From: Rhodococcus zopfii NBRC 100606 = JCM 9919
Lineage (GTDB): Bacteria; Actinomycetota; Actinomycetes; Mycobacteriales; Mycobacteriaceae
Reading direction: 5' to 3'
NCBI RefSeq assembly: GCF_001895025.1
Contig: NZ_BCXI01000009.1
Location: 62,001 to 126,000, forward strand
DNA: 64,000 bases
Shown here: piece by piece, positions 8,760 through 17,344 of the stretch
Layout: each line of letters starts with the position of its first letter
Position numbering within the stretch: the first letter of the stretch is position 1
Translations under genes and position numbers: made by a program
Notes under the pieces: generated by a model
Database searches by the model: none
Seen by the model: only the letters and a program-made list of their open reading frames with translations
What the model was told of the DNA's origin: nothing

Positions 8760-10679
8760 ATGTCGACCTACTACCAGCCCCGGAAGTACCCCGCGTCGAG
8801 CTTCGAATCGATGCAGCCCACCGACGAGGCCCTGCCCGTCGTCATCGTGGGCGGGGGGCCCATCGGTATGGCCGCGGCACTCGGCCTGGCCCAGCGCGGC
8901 ATCCCGGTCACCATCATCGAGGCCGCCGATCAGGTGTCCTTCGGCAGCCGCGCGATCTGCATCTCTCGCCACAGCCTCGAGGCCGCGGCCCGCCTCGGCT
9001 ACGGCGCCGAACTCGAGCAGATCGTGCTGCCGTGGGTCGGCGGCCGCAGCTTCTACCGCGACCAGCAGGTCCTGCACTTCCGGATGCCGCTGCGCGACTT
9101 CGACGTGCGCCCGCCGATGATCAACGTCTCCCAGTCCGAGTACGAGCAGATCGTCGTCGACACCATCGAGCGGAACCCGCTCATCACCCTGTACTGGTCG
9201 GCGAGCATCGCCGGCATTCTGCGCGGCGACGACGAGGTCACCCTCGAGATCGACACCGCCGACGGCAAGCGGCACCTGCGGGCGCGCTGGGTCGTCGCCG
9301 CGGACGGCGGCCGCAGCCGGATGCGTGAACTCGCCGGGCTGCGCCTCGAGGGCACCAACTACGAGGGCCGCTACGTCATCGCGGACATCCACTGGGAGTC
9401 CGAGCTGCCCGCCGAGCGCATGGTGTGGTTCGACCCGCCGAGCAACCCCGGCTCGACGATCATCATGCACAAGCAGCCGAAGAACATCTGGCGCATCGAC
9501 TATCAGCTCGACCCGTCCGAGGACGCCGAGATCGAGACCCAGGAGGAGGCGATCCGGGCGCGGATCACGAAGCACCTGGACTGGCTGCAGAACGATCTGC
9601 CGTGGACCCTCGAATGGCACGGCTTCTACAGCGCCCGCGCGCTGGCCCTGCGCGACTTCACCCACGACCGCATCCTGTTCGCCGGCGACGCCGCGCACCT
9701 GGTGCCGATCTTCGGCGTGCGCGGCCTCAACTCCGGCATGGAGGACGCCGAAACCCTCGCGTGGCAGCTCGCCGCCGTGATCCACGGCAACGCCGAACCT
9801 GCACTGCTGCAGGCGTACTCGGTCGAGCGGCACCACGCCTGGGAACAGAATGTCGCGAACGCCGGGAAGTCCACGCTCATCATGTCGCCCGGCAGCCACG
9901 GCCACCGCACGACCCGCGACGCGGTGCTCGCGCTCGCGGTGAACCGCCCGGAGTTCGGGCACCTCATCAACCCGCGCCAGTCCAGCGCGACCCACGCCCG
10001 GATCTCCCCGCTGACGTGGCCCGTCGCCGAGGGCGTCACCGGTGTGCTGCCGGGCGACCCCGTGGACGACCGGAAGGTGCGTGTCGTCACCGCGGCCAGC
10101 GCCGTGGACTCGTCGCTGAACGTGGTGCGCGGAACCGGTTTCGCCGTGCTCGGTGTGGGTCTCGACGCGGATGGCAGCTCGGCCCTGGCTGCCGCCGCGG
10201 CCGAACTCGGTGCCGCCCTGTCCCCGGAGAGTGTGCGGGCCGTCCTGGTCGGCGGCGCGGTGGGCGGTGCCCCTGCCGATGTCACCGTGCTCGACGCTCC
10301 GGATCTGATCGAGGCCCTCGGCGCGAGGGCCGGCGAGGCGTTCGTGATCCGCCCCGACGGACTGGTGCTGTGCCGTGTGCCGGTGGCCGGGCTGTCCGGT
10401 GTCGCGGACGCGCTGCGCACCGGCACCGCCCCCGACGGCCCCGCCGTCCCGGCGCGTCCGGCCGACGCCCTGACCGACGACGAAGAGCGCCGCGAGAACG
10501 TGTGGCTGGGCCTGTCCGCCGCGATCGACCAGGCCGACGAATCCGATCGCGAGGGTTTCCTCACCCGTCTCGCCCTGGTCCTCGGTTCGCAGGTCGGGCG
10601 CCGTGAGTTCGAGGAAGCCGTCGCCGCCGCGGCCGACACCTCGCCGGTCCGGGTCGCGGAACTCACCCCGCAGGCCTGA
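8760..10679 (+). CDS. FAD-dependent aromatic hydroxylase (MhpA/PheA class A monooxygenase family)
   Basis: A 639-residue single-component flavoprotein hydroxylase. It has the N-terminal dinucleotide fold VVIVGGGPIGMAAA near residues 28-42, the DG motif VVAADGGRSRMR near 178, and the second FAD motif LFAGDAAHLVPIFGVRGLNSGMEDA near 305-330. The last ~200 residues (PGDPVDDRKV onward) match the thioredoxin-like C-terminal domain of the 3-(3-hydroxyphenyl)propionate or phenol hydroxylase type, which explains the length. It should add one hydroxyl to an aromatic ring using NAD(P)H and oxygen. The adjacent transporter suggests an imported aromatic acid; no ring-cleavage gene is beside it, so the pathway continues elsewhere. 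Confidence 0.88.
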   Translation: MSTYYQPRKYPASSFESMQPTDEALPVVIVGGGPIGMAAALGLAQRGIPVTIIEAADQVSFGSRAICISRHSLEAAARLGYGAELEQIVLPWVGGRSFYRDQQVLHFRMPLRDFDVRPPMINVSQSEYEQIVVDTIERNPLITLYWSASIAGILRGDDEVTLEIDTADGKRHLRARWVVAADGGRSRMRELAGLRLEGTNYEGRYVIADIHWESELPAERMVWFDPPSNPGSTIIMHKQPKNIWRIDYQLDPSEDAEIETQEEAIRARITKHLDWLQNDLPWTLEWHGFYSARALALRDFTHDRILFAGDAAHLVPIFGVRGLNSGMEDAETLAWQLAAVIHGNAEPALLQAYSVERHHAWEQNVANAGKSTLIMSPGSHGHRTTRDAVLALAVNRPEFGHLINPRQSSATHARISPLTWPVAEGVTGVLPGDPVDDRKVRVVTAASAVDSSLNVVRGTGFAVLGVGLDADGSSALAAAAAELGAALSPESVRAVLVGGAVGGAPADVTVLDAPDLIEALGARAGEAFVIRPDGLVLCRVPVAGLSGVADALRTGTAPDGPAVPARPADALTDDEERRENVWLGLSAAIDQADESDREGFLTRLALVLGSQVGRREFEEAVAAAADTSPVRVAELTPQA

Positions 10680-10693
10680 TCCGGTCCACCGCG

Positions 10694-10726
10694 GAATGCC
10701 GCACCGGCCGCGCCGGTGCGGCATTC
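10694..10726. terminator. Bidirectional hairpin terminator between convergent genes
   Basis: Perfect 15-bp arms (10694-10708 and 10712-10726) with a CGC loop, between the stop of the flavin hydroxylase at 10679 and the stop of the minus-strand hydrolase at 10746. No T-run follows on either side, as is usual for high-GC actinobacteria. Confidence 0.8.
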
Positions 10727-10745
10727 GGCCGTCGGGGCGGTCGGC

Positions 10746-11537
10746 TCAGCGATCGAGGAAGTTCAGCACGTCGGCGGGCAGGCGCTTGCTGCGCATCACG
10801 CCCAGGTGCCCCACCCGGCGATACAGCAGCAGCCGCCCGTCGGGAACGCCGCGAGCCGTCTCGCGGAACAGGTCGGCACCGTAGAAGCCGTCGCGGTCTC
10901 CTCCCACGACCAGCACGGGGCAGGCGATCTCGCCCAGCCGGTCCGTCAGATCGAAGCCGTCCTCGGCGTCGGCGACCACCAGCATGTCGTCGTATCCGTG
11001 CCGGCCCATCGCGGGCTCGAGCAGCCAGCCAGCGATCCACAACAGGCGCCGCGACCAGCCGTGGGCGGCGGTCGCGGCGGCGAGCCCGGCGATCGCGCGG
11101 CGGGGACGGCCCGCCCGCACCTGCGCGGCCGCGTCCCGCTGGACCCGCCGGCCGGGGCCGAGCCGATGCGCCGCGATGACCAGGACGAGCCGGCGCACCA
11201 CGTCCGGATGGTCCGCGGCGAGCTGTAGTGCGATGCTGCCGCCGGTGGAGGTGCCCATCACGTCGACCGGCGCATCGAACCTCTCGCGTATCGCCTCGGC
11301 GTAATCGCGAGCCAAATCCGCGATCGTGGTGCCGGCGAGCAGGCCCACCGGTCGATTGACCGACCACACCTCGCGGTGTGCGGCATACGGTTTCATCGCG
11401 CCGAGCTGCGCCTTGCGGTCGAATCCCTGCGGGGCTCGGTGATGCGCGCTCAGGCCCGGCAGCAGCACCAGCGGCGCACCCGATCCGAGCCGCAGCCAGG
11501 CCATCGCCGGATCCCACGTTCCTTCGGACGCCGTCAT
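10746..11537 (-). CDS. Alpha/beta-hydrolase fold protein
   Basis: A 263-residue alpha/beta hydrolase. It shows the oxyanion strand PLVLLPGLSAHHRAP near residue 20, the nucleophile elbow MGTSTGGS near residue 100, an acid strand CPVLVVGGDRDGFY and the C-terminal histidine motif YRRVGHLG. The start at 11537 was chosen because upstream in-frame sequence is low-complexity Arg/Gly. It lies 77 bp after the small reductase on the same strand and may belong to the regulator-reductase-hydrolase transcript. The substrate is unknown; an esterase or C-C hydrolase of a lipid-derived compound would fit the mce setting (inference). Confidence 0.85.
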   Translation of the reverse strand: MTASEGTWDPAMAWLRLGSGAPLVLLPGLSAHHRAPQGFDRKAQLGAMKPYAAHREVWSVNRPVGLLAGTTIADLARDYAEAIRERFDAPVDVMGTSTGGSIALQLAADHPDVVRRLVLVIAAHRLGPGRRVQRDAAAQVRAGRPRRAIAGLAAATAAHGWSRRLLWIAGWLLEPAMGRHGYDDMLVVADAEDGFDLTDRLGEIACPVLVVGGDRDGFYGADLFRETARGVPDGRLLLYRRVGHLGVMRSKRLPADVLNFLDR

Positions 11538-11614
11538 CGACCGTGCTCCCGTCGCCGTTGTGCGGTCGCGAACTACCGGGAATCTATCGCGGCGGTCCGG
11601 CCACGACCGCGGGT

Positions 11615-12277
11615 TCAGGAATTCGTCCCGAGGACGTCGAGGACGTCCGCGATCGGTGTCCGGCCGTTGTTGAATTCGATCGTGCGGTGCACCGTCCGCG
11701 GGTCTTCGAGCACCGCGGCGGCGACCGCGGCGACGTCGGCCCGGCTCACCCTGCCCCCGGCGGCGGCCGCACCCGTGTCGATCAGCCCCGTCGCCGGATC
11801 GGCCGTCAGCGGTCCCGGACCCAGGATCGTCCAATCCAGGTCGGTGGCACGCAGGTGGGTGTCGGCGGCCGCCTTCGCCTGTGCGTACGGAAAGAAGCTG
11901 TTGTCCTCGGGAATTCCGTGGGCGGGCCCGGCTCCGAAGTACGACACCATCACGTAGCGCCGCACCCCGGCCTGTTGCGCCGCGGTCATCGATGTGATTG
12001 CGGCATCCCGGTCCACCGCGTACGTGCGGTCCGGGTTGCCGCCGCCCGCGCCCGCCGACCACACCACCGCATCGTGGCCGCGCAGCAGATCGGCGAACGC
12101 GGCGACGTCGAGGTGCTCGACGTCGGCGACCACCGGGTTGCCACCGGCGGCGCGCACGTCGGCGGCGTGGTCCGGATTCCGGATCAACGCGCTGGTCTCG
12201 TGTCCGGCATCGGCCAGCAACCGTTCGAGGTGCAGCGCCACCTTCCCGTGTCCGCCGATCAGTGCGATGCGTGCCAT
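11615..12277 (-). CDS. NAD(P)-binding atypical SDR (NmrA/YhfK-like reductase)
   Basis: A 220-residue Rossmann protein of the atypical short-chain dehydrogenase group. The glycine motif IALIGGHGKVALHL is at residues 4-17, VVWSAGAGG near 70 and YVMVSYFGAG near 108. A classical YxxxK is not seen; the nearest segment is PYAQAKAAAD. Its start overlaps the end of the tandem-TetR gene by 19 bases, so it is almost certainly translated from the same mRNA. The family includes NAD(P)H sensors and reductases; function is not determined. Confidence 0.85.
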   Translation of the reverse strand: MARIALIGGHGKVALHLERLLADAGHETSALIRNPDHAADVRAAGGNPVVADVEHLDVAAFADLLRGHDAVVWSAGAGGGNPDRTYAVDRDAAITSMTAAQQAGVRRYVMVSYFGAGPAHGIPEDNSFFPYAQAKAAADTHLRATDLDWTILGPGPLTADPATGLIDTGAAAAGGRVSRADVAAVAAAVLEDPRTVHRTIEFNNGRTPIADVLDVLGTNS

Positions 12278-13506
12278 GCCTGTCCTTCCGGGACGTTCGA
12301 ACCGAGCAGCGTGATCGTCATCAGATTGTGGATGCGCGGGGCCTCCTGCTGCGCCGCGGCGGGACCGAGGAACACCCCGAGATCGGACACCAGGTTGAGC
12401 GCCCCGTACATGAGGAACCGCGATTCGACGACGGACAGCTCGGGTCGGACCTCACGCAGGAGGGCCGCCCACTGCTCGATGTTCGAGCGTTGCCGCAGCC
12501 GCAGATCCGCGCGTGGCCCGGGCGCCACATTGATCAGCTCCGCGAAATACACGGACATCAGCTCACGCTGTGAGAACGACAGGTCCACGTACACCGCCGT
12601 CAGGGCGCGCACCGCGTCGACCGGGTCGGTGGCGGTACGCACTTCCTCGGCGACCGCGGCTTCGAGCCCGTCGATGGCCCGATAGAACGCGGCCGCGAGA
12701 ATATCCGCCTTCGACGGGTAGTAGCGGTACACCCCGGACGCCGGCAGGCCGACCGCGGCGGCGATCTCCTCGACCCCGATCTCCGCGTATCCCCGGTCGT
12801 GGAAGAGCTGGACCGACGCCCGCAACAGATCCTCGCGCATGTTGCCCACCGCGGCGGACTCCGGCACGGCTTCGGGCACGGTCGCGGGCCTGCCGGTCGG
12901 CGCGACATCGGATTCGGCGATCGCGGTGCACGCGTCGAGCAGGAGCTGCTCGACGCGGCGCGGGGAGAGCACGAGGCTGTGTGCGGTGATACTGCCGATC
13001 ACGCTGAGCATCGCGGCGACGGTGACGAAGGCGTCCCCGTCGGACAGTTCGGGGCGGATGCGGATGACGCATTCGCGGATGGCCCGGTTGACCTCCCACG
13101 ACCTCGTGCGGATGGGCTGCCGGTCCTTCTTGTGCAGGTACCGGCGCTTCCATCGGTAGATGCCCGCCGTGCGGCGGTGGGTGATCGTGGTGCCGATGAT
13201 CGAGGACAGGTGTGCCCGGAGCTGCTCGTGGGGGTTTCCCGGATGCGCACCCGATGATTGCTCGAGTGCGGCTTCGAGCGCGTCGAGGAGGATCAGGGCC
13301 GAGTTGAGGAACAGCGCGTACTTTCCCGGGAAGTGGCGGTAGAGCGCGGATTTGGTGATTCCGACCTCGGCGGCGATGTCCTCGACGCTCACCCCGTGGT
13401 AGCCGCGCTCGCTGAAGGCGATCGCGGCCGCGGTTGCGATGCGGTCGCGACGGTCCTTCGGCCGCGACCGGCGCTCGACCGGGGGGGAGGAAGTCTTGAT
13501 GACCAC
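12259..13506 (-). CDS. mce3R: Tandem-TetR transcriptional regulator, Mce3R-like
   Basis: A 415-residue protein with two complete TetR units in one chain. The first helix-turn-helix is VEDIAAEVGITKSALYRHF in the N-terminal 60 residues; the second is VEEIAAAVGLPASGVYRYY after a ~25-residue Ala/Pro linker near residue 215. Mycobacterium tuberculosis Mce3R has the same double-TetR build, about 406 residues, and is divergent from its mce operon, as here. The GTG at 13506 is preferred: AGAGG precedes it by 9 bases and the length matches Mce3R. An ATG at 13590 would add 28 residues and put the start inside an inverted repeat better explained as an operator. It probably represses the divergent mce operon and its own operon with the reductase. 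Confidence 0.85.
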   Translation of the reverse strand: MVIKTSSPPVERRSRPKDRRDRIATAAAIAFSERGYHGVSVEDIAAEVGITKSALYRHFPGKYALFLNSALILLDALEAALEQSSGAHPGNPHEQLRAHLSSIIGTTITHRRTAGIYRWKRRYLHKKDRQPIRTRSWEVNRAIRECVIRIRPELSDGDAFVTVAAMLSVIGSITAHSLVLSPRRVEQLLLDACTAIAESDVAPTGRPATVPEAVPESAAVGNMREDLLRASVQLFHDRGYAEIGVEEIAAAVGLPASGVYRYYPSKADILAAAFYRAIDGLEAAVAEEVRTATDPVDAVRALTAVYVDLSFSQRELMSVYFAELINVAPGPRADLRLRQRSNIEQWAALLREVRPELSVVESRFLMYGALNLVSDLGVFLGPAAAQQEAPRIHNLMTITLLGSNVPEGQAWHASH

Positions 13507-13586
13507 GCGCACCTGCCTCTGTTCGCTCGGTTTGCCCTGTCGGTGTTGTCCGGTTGCCGCTGCCGTGGGCGTGACGCTCCGTGTGA

Positions 13587-13629
13587 GCATATGTCAATTC
13601 GGCATTTGCGAATCGCTGTCCACATATGC
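13587..13629. promoter_or_regulatory. Candidate operator between tandem-TetR gene and mce locus
   Basis: GCATATGT at 13587-13594 and ACATATGC at 13622-13629 are perfect 8-bp inverted arms separated by 27 bases, in the divergent regulator/mce gap. A protein with two TetR units in one chain could use two spaced half-sites. Farther right, TTGAGC at 13750 and TGATAG at 13773 (17-bp spacing) could be the rightward promoter. Confidence 0.4.
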
Positions 13630-13894
13630 CTGACATCGAGGCTTCATCGGCTTGGTTCTCTCCAGGATTCAACGCTGTGAACTGGAATTATTCGGGGAAG
13701 AGTGGTGATCGACTGTCGGACGACTCCTTCGGAATGATTGTTCACAAAATTGAGCGCCCTGCGGCAACGCAGTGATAGCGTCCGTCGCGTCCGTTGGATG
13801 CAGGTTCGCGTGCCCGTCCCGATCCATGCCGCCGGTCCGACCGGCGCTCGGCGTTCCCGACCTACTGTCCGCCCATCGTTCAGGAGTCCGACCG

Positions 13895-14119
13895 GTGCTC
13901 GATGTCGCACGCAAAGTCCTGTCCTACGAGATGTCCGTCGCCGAGTTCATCGGTCTCGTCGTTCTCGTTGCCATTCCCTACGGCCTGATCGGGCTGATCT
14001 GGACGCTCACGCACACCTCGCACCTCGCCGATATGGAAGGTGTCGATCTGGTGATCTCCTTCCTCGGCTCCGTCGTCTGCTGGCCGGTGCTGACGTTCTC
14101 GGACGTGTGCATGACCTAG
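13895..14119 (+). CDS. Small two-span membrane protein at the head of the mce locus
   Basis: A 74-residue hypothetical membrane protein. The GTG at 13895 is selected because AGGAG at 13882-13886 is ideally placed, 8 bases upstream. The open frame continues back to 13772 but has no ribosome site and an unlikely composition. Hydrophobic segments lie at about residues 18-38 (FIGLVVLVAIPYGLIGLIW) and 51-66 (VDLVISFLGSVVCWPVL). It sits between the divergent regulator and yrbEA, 279 bp before yrbEA, on the same strand. I recognise no family. It may be an mce-associated membrane accessory. Confidence 0.6.
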   Translation: MLDVARKVLSYEMSVAEFIGLVVLVAIPYGLIGLIWTLTHTSHLADMEGVDLVISFLGSVVCWPVLTFSDVCMT

Positions 14120-14398
14120 CGGGTGGTATCAGCGTTCTCCTAACGGACCGATCGGTGCATCGTAGACGACACCGGCCGCCCGGTGAAAAGCCCTGACAGA
14201 AACCGCTTGTCCCCAGCTCGCAGACGCTCGGTCCCGTGCCGACCGCGGGGGCGCGCCTGCCCGATCAGATGAGAATCGCTGTTCACTTAGGTCTTGTCCG
14301 GCATCGGAGTGTGTGTCACACTTCACCCTGAATTCACGTCTGCTTCCGTACCCGATCGACGGAGCCACCCCTGTGCGAAACCCGAAGGGATGCAGTAG
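14120..14398 (+). promoter_or_regulatory. Leader region of the yrbE-mce operon with candidate operator
   Basis: This 279-bp gap has no credible gene. It holds AGTGTG-TGT-CACACT (14308-14322), a 6-3-6 palindrome 77 bp before the yrbEA start. GAAGGGA at about 14384-14390 is the ribosome site for yrbEA. The palindrome is the best candidate for a regulator site in this promoter. Confidence 0.4.
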
Positions 14399-15211
14399 AT
14401 GACCTACGAATTGCCGGCTCCTCGTGGGCCGGTTCGCGACGTCGCGACCGAGGGCGGATTCCTCATCGGATTCGCCGTGCAGTCGCTCGTCGTTCTCGTC
14501 GTCGCCGTGCTGCGGCGCCGGCTGTCGCTGTACGAGACGGTGACTCAGACGCTGTTCATCGGGCGCGTGTGCACGGGGCCGTCGCTGCTGCTGATGATCC
14601 CGGTCGGCGTGTTCATCGCGGTGTCGGTCGGCGAGCTCGCCGGCCGGATCGGTGCCGGTGGCTACTCCGGCGCCGTCGTCGCCTTCATCATCGTCGGCCA
14701 GGCCTCCGCCCTGGTGTGTGCGCTCATGCTCGCGGGCGTGGCAGGCTCCGCCATCTGCACCGATCTCGGCTCGCGCAAGATCCGTGAGGAGATCGACGCG
14801 ATGGAGGTCATGGGTCTCGACGTCCTCGAACGTCTCGTCGCCCCCCGCCTCGTCGGTGCCGTCGTCGTCTCGCTCGCGCTGTGCTCGATCGTCACCCTCG
14901 GTGGTGTCGGCGCATGCTGGCTCTACCACATCTACGTCCAGCATCTGCCCGCCGGAACATTCATGGCGACCTTCGCCGAGTACGGCCGGCCCGCGGATTT
15001 CGTTATGGCGCTGGTCAAGTCGGCCGTGTTCGGCCTGCTCTCCGCGCTGGTCGCGACGTTCAAGGGACTGCACACCAAGGGCGGTCCGCGCGGTGTCGCC
15101 GACGCCGTCAACGAAGCCGTCGTCATCGCGTTCGCGCTCGTGTTCATCGTGAACACCGCGCTTTCGGCGCTGTACACGGTCATCGTTCCGGCGGTGGGGG
15201 AGTTCCGTTGA
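14399..15211 (+). CDS. yrbEA: YrbE-type permease of Mce lipid importer, first subunit
   Basis: A 270-residue MlaE/YrbE integral membrane protein with about five to six spans. With the next gene it should form the permease dimer of an Mce-type ABC importer for sterols, fatty acids or similar lipids. The family signature is the cytoplasmic coupling loop IREEIDAMEVMGLDVLERLVAPR near residues 123-145. The ATG at 14399 follows GAAGGGA by about 9 bases. Its stop overlaps the next start (TTGA). The MceG-type ATPase is not in the window and is usually encoded elsewhere. Confidence 0.95.
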   Translation: MTYELPAPRGPVRDVATEGGFLIGFAVQSLVVLVVAVLRRRLSLYETVTQTLFIGRVCTGPSLLLMIPVGVFIAVSVGELAGRIGAGGYSGAVVAFIIVGQASALVCALMLAGVAGSAICTDLGSRKIREEIDAMEVMGLDVLERLVAPRLVGAVVVSLALCSIVTLGGVGACWLYHIYVQHLPAGTFMATFAEYGRPADFVMALVKSAVFGLLSALVATFKGLHTKGGPRGVADAVNEAVVIAFALVFIVNTALSALYTVIVPAVGEFR

Positions 15212-16062
15212 CCCTGACTGCCCGCGAACCCCTCCATACCGCGACCCGCGCGGTCAACCGTCTCGGCGACAACCTCGCGACGCTCGGCATGCACGTCTCG
15301 TTCTACTTCCGCACCATCGGATCGATTCCCTACGCGCTCAGCAAGTTCCGCAAGCATGTGATCGCGCAGATCAGCGAGGTCAGCTTCGGTACCCAGTCCT
15401 TGCTGTCCGGTGGCGGCACGATCGGCATCGTGTTCGCGATGTCTCTCGCCGCGGCGATGATGCTCGGCGTCGAAACGCAGCGCGGTCTCGAACTCGTCGG
15501 CATGACGACGATGTCGGGAATGCTGTCGGCGGTCGCGAACACCCGAGAGCTCGCACCAGTGGTCGTGGCGATCGCGTTGTCGGCGAAGGTCGGGGTGGGC
15601 TTCACCGCGCAGATCGGTGCCATGCGGATCTCGGACGAGATCGACGCGCTCGACTCGATGGCCATCCGGTCGATTCCGTTCCTCGCCGCCACGCGCACGC
15701 TCGCCGCGATGGTCTGCGTCATCCCGATCTACATGATCGGCCTGCTCGCGAGCTACCTGTCCACGCGCCTGGTCGTCGTGGTCTTCAACGGGGCGTCGGC
15801 CGGTACGTACGACTACTTCTTCCATCTGGTCCTCACTCCTCAGGACCTGCTGTATTCCGGGGTCAAGGCCATGGTCTTCGCGATGGTCGTCAGCCTCGTG
15901 CACTGCGCGTACGGGTACTACGCCTCGGGTGGTCCGGCAGGTGTGGGTGCCGCGGCCGGCCGTGCCCTGCGCACCGCGATCCTGTCGATCGGTGTCCTCG
16001 ACGTGCTGCTCACGTTCGCGCTGTGGGGGCTGGTCCCCGAAGTTCCGGGAATGGGGGTGTGA
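15208..16062 (+). CDS. yrbEB: YrbE-type permease of Mce lipid importer, second subunit
   Basis: A 284-residue MlaE/YrbE permease subunit. A TTG start at 15208 overlaps the stop of yrbEA by four bases, implying translational coupling. It shows the conserved segment IGAMRISDEIDALDSMAIRSIPFL near residues 137-160 and about five hydrophobic helices; the N-terminus (REPLHTATRAVNRLGDNLA) is cytoplasmic and amphipathic. It pairs with the first permease at the inner membrane beneath the Mce protein complex. Confidence 0.95.
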   Translation: MTLTAREPLHTATRAVNRLGDNLATLGMHVSFYFRTIGSIPYALSKFRKHVIAQISEVSFGTQSLLSGGGTIGIVFAMSLAAAMMLGVETQRGLELVGMTTMSGMLSAVANTRELAPVVVAIALSAKVGVGFTAQIGAMRISDEIDALDSMAIRSIPFLAATRTLAAMVCVIPIYMIGLLASYLSTRLVVVVFNGASAGTYDYFFHLVLTPQDLLYSGVKAMVFAMVVSLVHCAYGYYASGGPAGVGAAAGRALRTAILSIGVLDVLLTFALWGLVPEVPGMGV

Positions 16063-16063
16063 C

Positions 16064-17344
16064 GTGGATCGACCCACATCACGTGAGAAGACGAAGTACA
16101 TCCTGTTCGGGGCGGCGAGCGTCTGCGTCGCCCTGGGTGTCGCGGTCGGCATGGTGCTGCGCGGTACCGGAACGTTCGAGGACACGAACGACGTCTTCGT
16201 GGAGGTGCCCGCTGCCGTCGGTCTCGTCAACGGTGGGGCACCCGTGCGGTACCACGGTGTCGAGATCGGGCGGATCGCATCCGTCGAGGCAGGCTCGGCC
16301 GAGTCGCAGGTGCGCCTGGCGATCGAATCCGACGCGGCGGAGCTCGTACCGTCGTCGGTGCTCGCCCGCGTCGTGCCCCGCACGTTCTTCGGCGACATCT
16401 ACGTCGAGCTCGTCGACCCGGCCGCCGGCGTCGACCCGGCCGCCGCCGACATCGAGGCGACGGCCGCGTCCGCCGGCAGCACACTCGGGCAGGCCGGCAC
16501 GATCGCGGTCGACTCGGGTCCGGAAGCCGTCGCGATGTACGACGTGTTCACGAAGATGGCCGGCGTGCTCGACGACATGCGCCCCGACCAGCTCTCCGTC
16601 GCGCTGAGCGCACTGAGCAGCGCGCTCGACGGCAACGGCGCGACCATCGGACGCACGATCGACCGCTTCGCCACGGTCAGTGACGAGATGGCCCCCGCCG
16701 CCGCCGAATTCCTCGATGCCACACCGCAGTTCGTCGAGGTGATGCGGTCGCTGTCGGCAGCCACCCCGGACATCGTCGGCATGGTCGCGTCCGCCGCCGA
16801 GGTCTCCGGTGCGATCGTCGAGAACCGCGATCGGCTGGCCGACGCCTTCGACGCGGCGACGTTGCTCGCCGCATCGGTCGACGGATTCGCCGGTGAGCGC
16901 CGGCACGCGATGATCACCGTCACCGATTCGATCGGGACGATCCTCGCGACCACCGCCGCCAACCCGGACGGGCTGTACGGCACCCTTGCGAACGCGGAGC
17001 TGTTCGGCAACGCCGGGGCACGGGTCTTCTCGACCGGACGGTTCAACATCACCGCGGTGCCGTCGTTCGCCGACCCGCTGCCGTACACGTCGGCGGACTG
17101 CCCGGCCTACGGTTCGCTCACCGGTCTCGAATGCAACAGTCCTGGCAACGGCACCTACAGTGCGCCGACGCGAGTCGTCGGCGGACCGGAGGAGGCCGAG
17201 CCGCTGCGGCTGCTCGAAGATGCACTCGATGTCGCCGGCGTGACCGTTCCCGCCTCGCTCCCCGAGGCCGGTGCGGCGCTGAATCCGGCGCTCACGTTCA
17301 TCCTCGGCCCGCTCGTCCGTGGAAGCGAGGTGCGGATCCCGTGA
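16064..17344 (+). CDS. mceA: Mce family protein, first (MceA)
   Basis: A 426-residue substrate-binding component of the Mce importer. It has one N-terminal membrane anchor (residues about 10-32), the MlaD/Mce domain at about 38-115 (VNGGAPVRYHGVEIGRIASVE), then a long helical region and a C-terminal tail containing cysteines (SADCPAYGS and LECNSPG). The GTG at 16064 lies one base after the yrbEB stop. Its end overlaps mceB (GTGA). In the family the helical parts build a tube that carries lipid across the periplasm. Confidence 0.93.
   Translation: MDRPTSREKTKYILFGAASVCVALGVAVGMVLRGTGTFEDTNDVFVEVPAAVGLVNGGAPVRYHGVEIGRIASVEAGSAESQVRLAIESDAAELVPSSVLARVVPRTFFGDIYVELVDPAAGVDPAAADIEATAASAGSTLGQAGTIAVDSGPEAVAMYDVFTKMAGVLDDMRPDQLSVALSALSSALDGNGATIGRTIDRFATVSDEMAPAAAEFLDATPQFVEVMRSLSAATPDIVGMVASAAEVSGAIVENRDRLADAFDAATLLAASVDGFAGERRHAMITVTDSIGTILATTAANPDGLYGTLANAELFGNAGARVFSTGRFNITAVPSFADPLPYTSADCPAYGSLTGLECNSPGNGTYSAPTRVVGGPEEAEPLRLLEDALDVAGVTVPASLPEAGAALNPALTFILGPLVRGSEVRIP

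Noticed and set aside
13507-13590. Longer N-terminus of the tandem-TetR regulator from the ATG at 13590
   Set aside because: No ribosome site, start lies in an inverted repeat, and the shorter form matches Mce3R length. Not fully excluded.
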